A stretch of DNA of 5,562 nucleotides from Synergistaceae bacterium (GTDB taxonomy: Bacteria > Synergistota > Synergistia > Synergistales > Aminobacteriaceae). Positions within the stretch are counted from its first letter, which is position 1. Every line of letters begins with the position of its first letter. The notes beneath the pieces were generated by a model. That model ran no database searches and had not been told where the DNA came from. It saw nothing but the letters and a program-made list of their open reading frames with translations. The translations under genes and the position numbers were made by a program. Location of the stretch: contig JAISSA010000202.1 of assembly GCA_031273365.1 (NCBI GenBank), positions 1 through 5,562 on the forward strand, written 5' to 3'. Of the stretch, positions 5,401 to 5,562 are shown piece by piece.

Positions 5401-5562
5401 ATGCTTCCTCCCAACAGGAAGACGAAGGGCGCTCCGGCGCGGAAACGGGCAGCGGGAAAGACGGGGCGGACGGCCGACGTGCTGGACCTTCTGGAAACGC
5501 AGTGGCACAATGAGGAGACGCCGCCGGACCTGCAGCATCCCGAGCCTCTGGACGGGCTGATT
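5401..5562 (+). CDS. nth: Probable endonuclease III (DNA glycosylase/AP lyase), N-terminal part, cut by window end
   Basis: Fifty-four codons are visible, starting at an ATG 8 bases after GAGGAG (5387-5392) and two bases after the protease stop, so the gene is cotranscribed with it. The first 25 residues are very basic (RKTKGAPARKRAAGKTGR). Residues 27-54 (VLDLLETQWHNEE, then HPEPLDGLI) resemble the opening helix of endonuclease III, where a helix is followed by a P-x-x-x-L-I segment leading into ILSQ-T-D. Family members excise oxidised pyrimidines from DNA in base excision repair. The helix-hairpin-helix, catalytic Lys/Asp and iron-sulfur cysteines would all lie beyond the window, so the assignment rests on this short segment. 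It is clearly coding; the product name is tentative. Confidence 0.55.
   Translation, partial: MLPPNRKTKGAPARKRAAGKTGRTADVLDLLETQWHNEETPPDLQHPEPLDGLI

Overview
The window reads as a GC-rich bacterial chromosome carrying flagellar genes. Gene content (FliK, a short FlgD, NikR, a LonB-type protease directly followed by an apparent endonuclease III) and the style of the proteins suggest an anaerobic, Synergistota-like lineage. That taxonomic guess comes from memory of gene neighbourhoods and was not tested by any search.

Layout: (1) positions 3-1449, plus strand: the C-terminal part of flagellar hook-length control protein FliK, cut by the window edge, then the hook-cap/scaffold protein FlgD. 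The two are tightly coupled, because the fliK stop codon overlaps the flgD ribosome binding site. (2) 1450-1582: end of the flagellar transcript, with a GC-rich repeat element whose hairpin ends in a T run, followed by a second hairpin between the convergent flgD and nikR genes. (3) 1583-2544, minus strand: nikR, a nickel-responsive repressor with all four nickel ligands, preceded by an unrecognised small membrane protein. A terminator-like hairpin separates the two. (4) 2545-2956: a 412-base region between the divergent membrane-protein and protease genes. It holds a 15-bp tandem repeat at the membrane-protein start and a complete MITE-like element with terminal inverted repeats and a perfect 10-bp target-site duplication. 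A candidate promoter for the protease lies at its right end. (5) 2966-5562, plus strand: a complete LonB-type AAA+ serine protease, then the first 54 codons of a probable endonuclease III, two bases after the protease stop.

The genes form three transcriptional blocks: a flagellar hook operon end, a minus-strand nickel-regulator block and a protease/DNA-repair operon. The most notable non-genic signal is the 117-bp element at 2679-2795, together with a diverged copy in the opposite orientation at 1450-1528 that appears to serve as the flagellar operon terminator. The two copies bracket the nikR block. No wholly new multi-gene system is visible.
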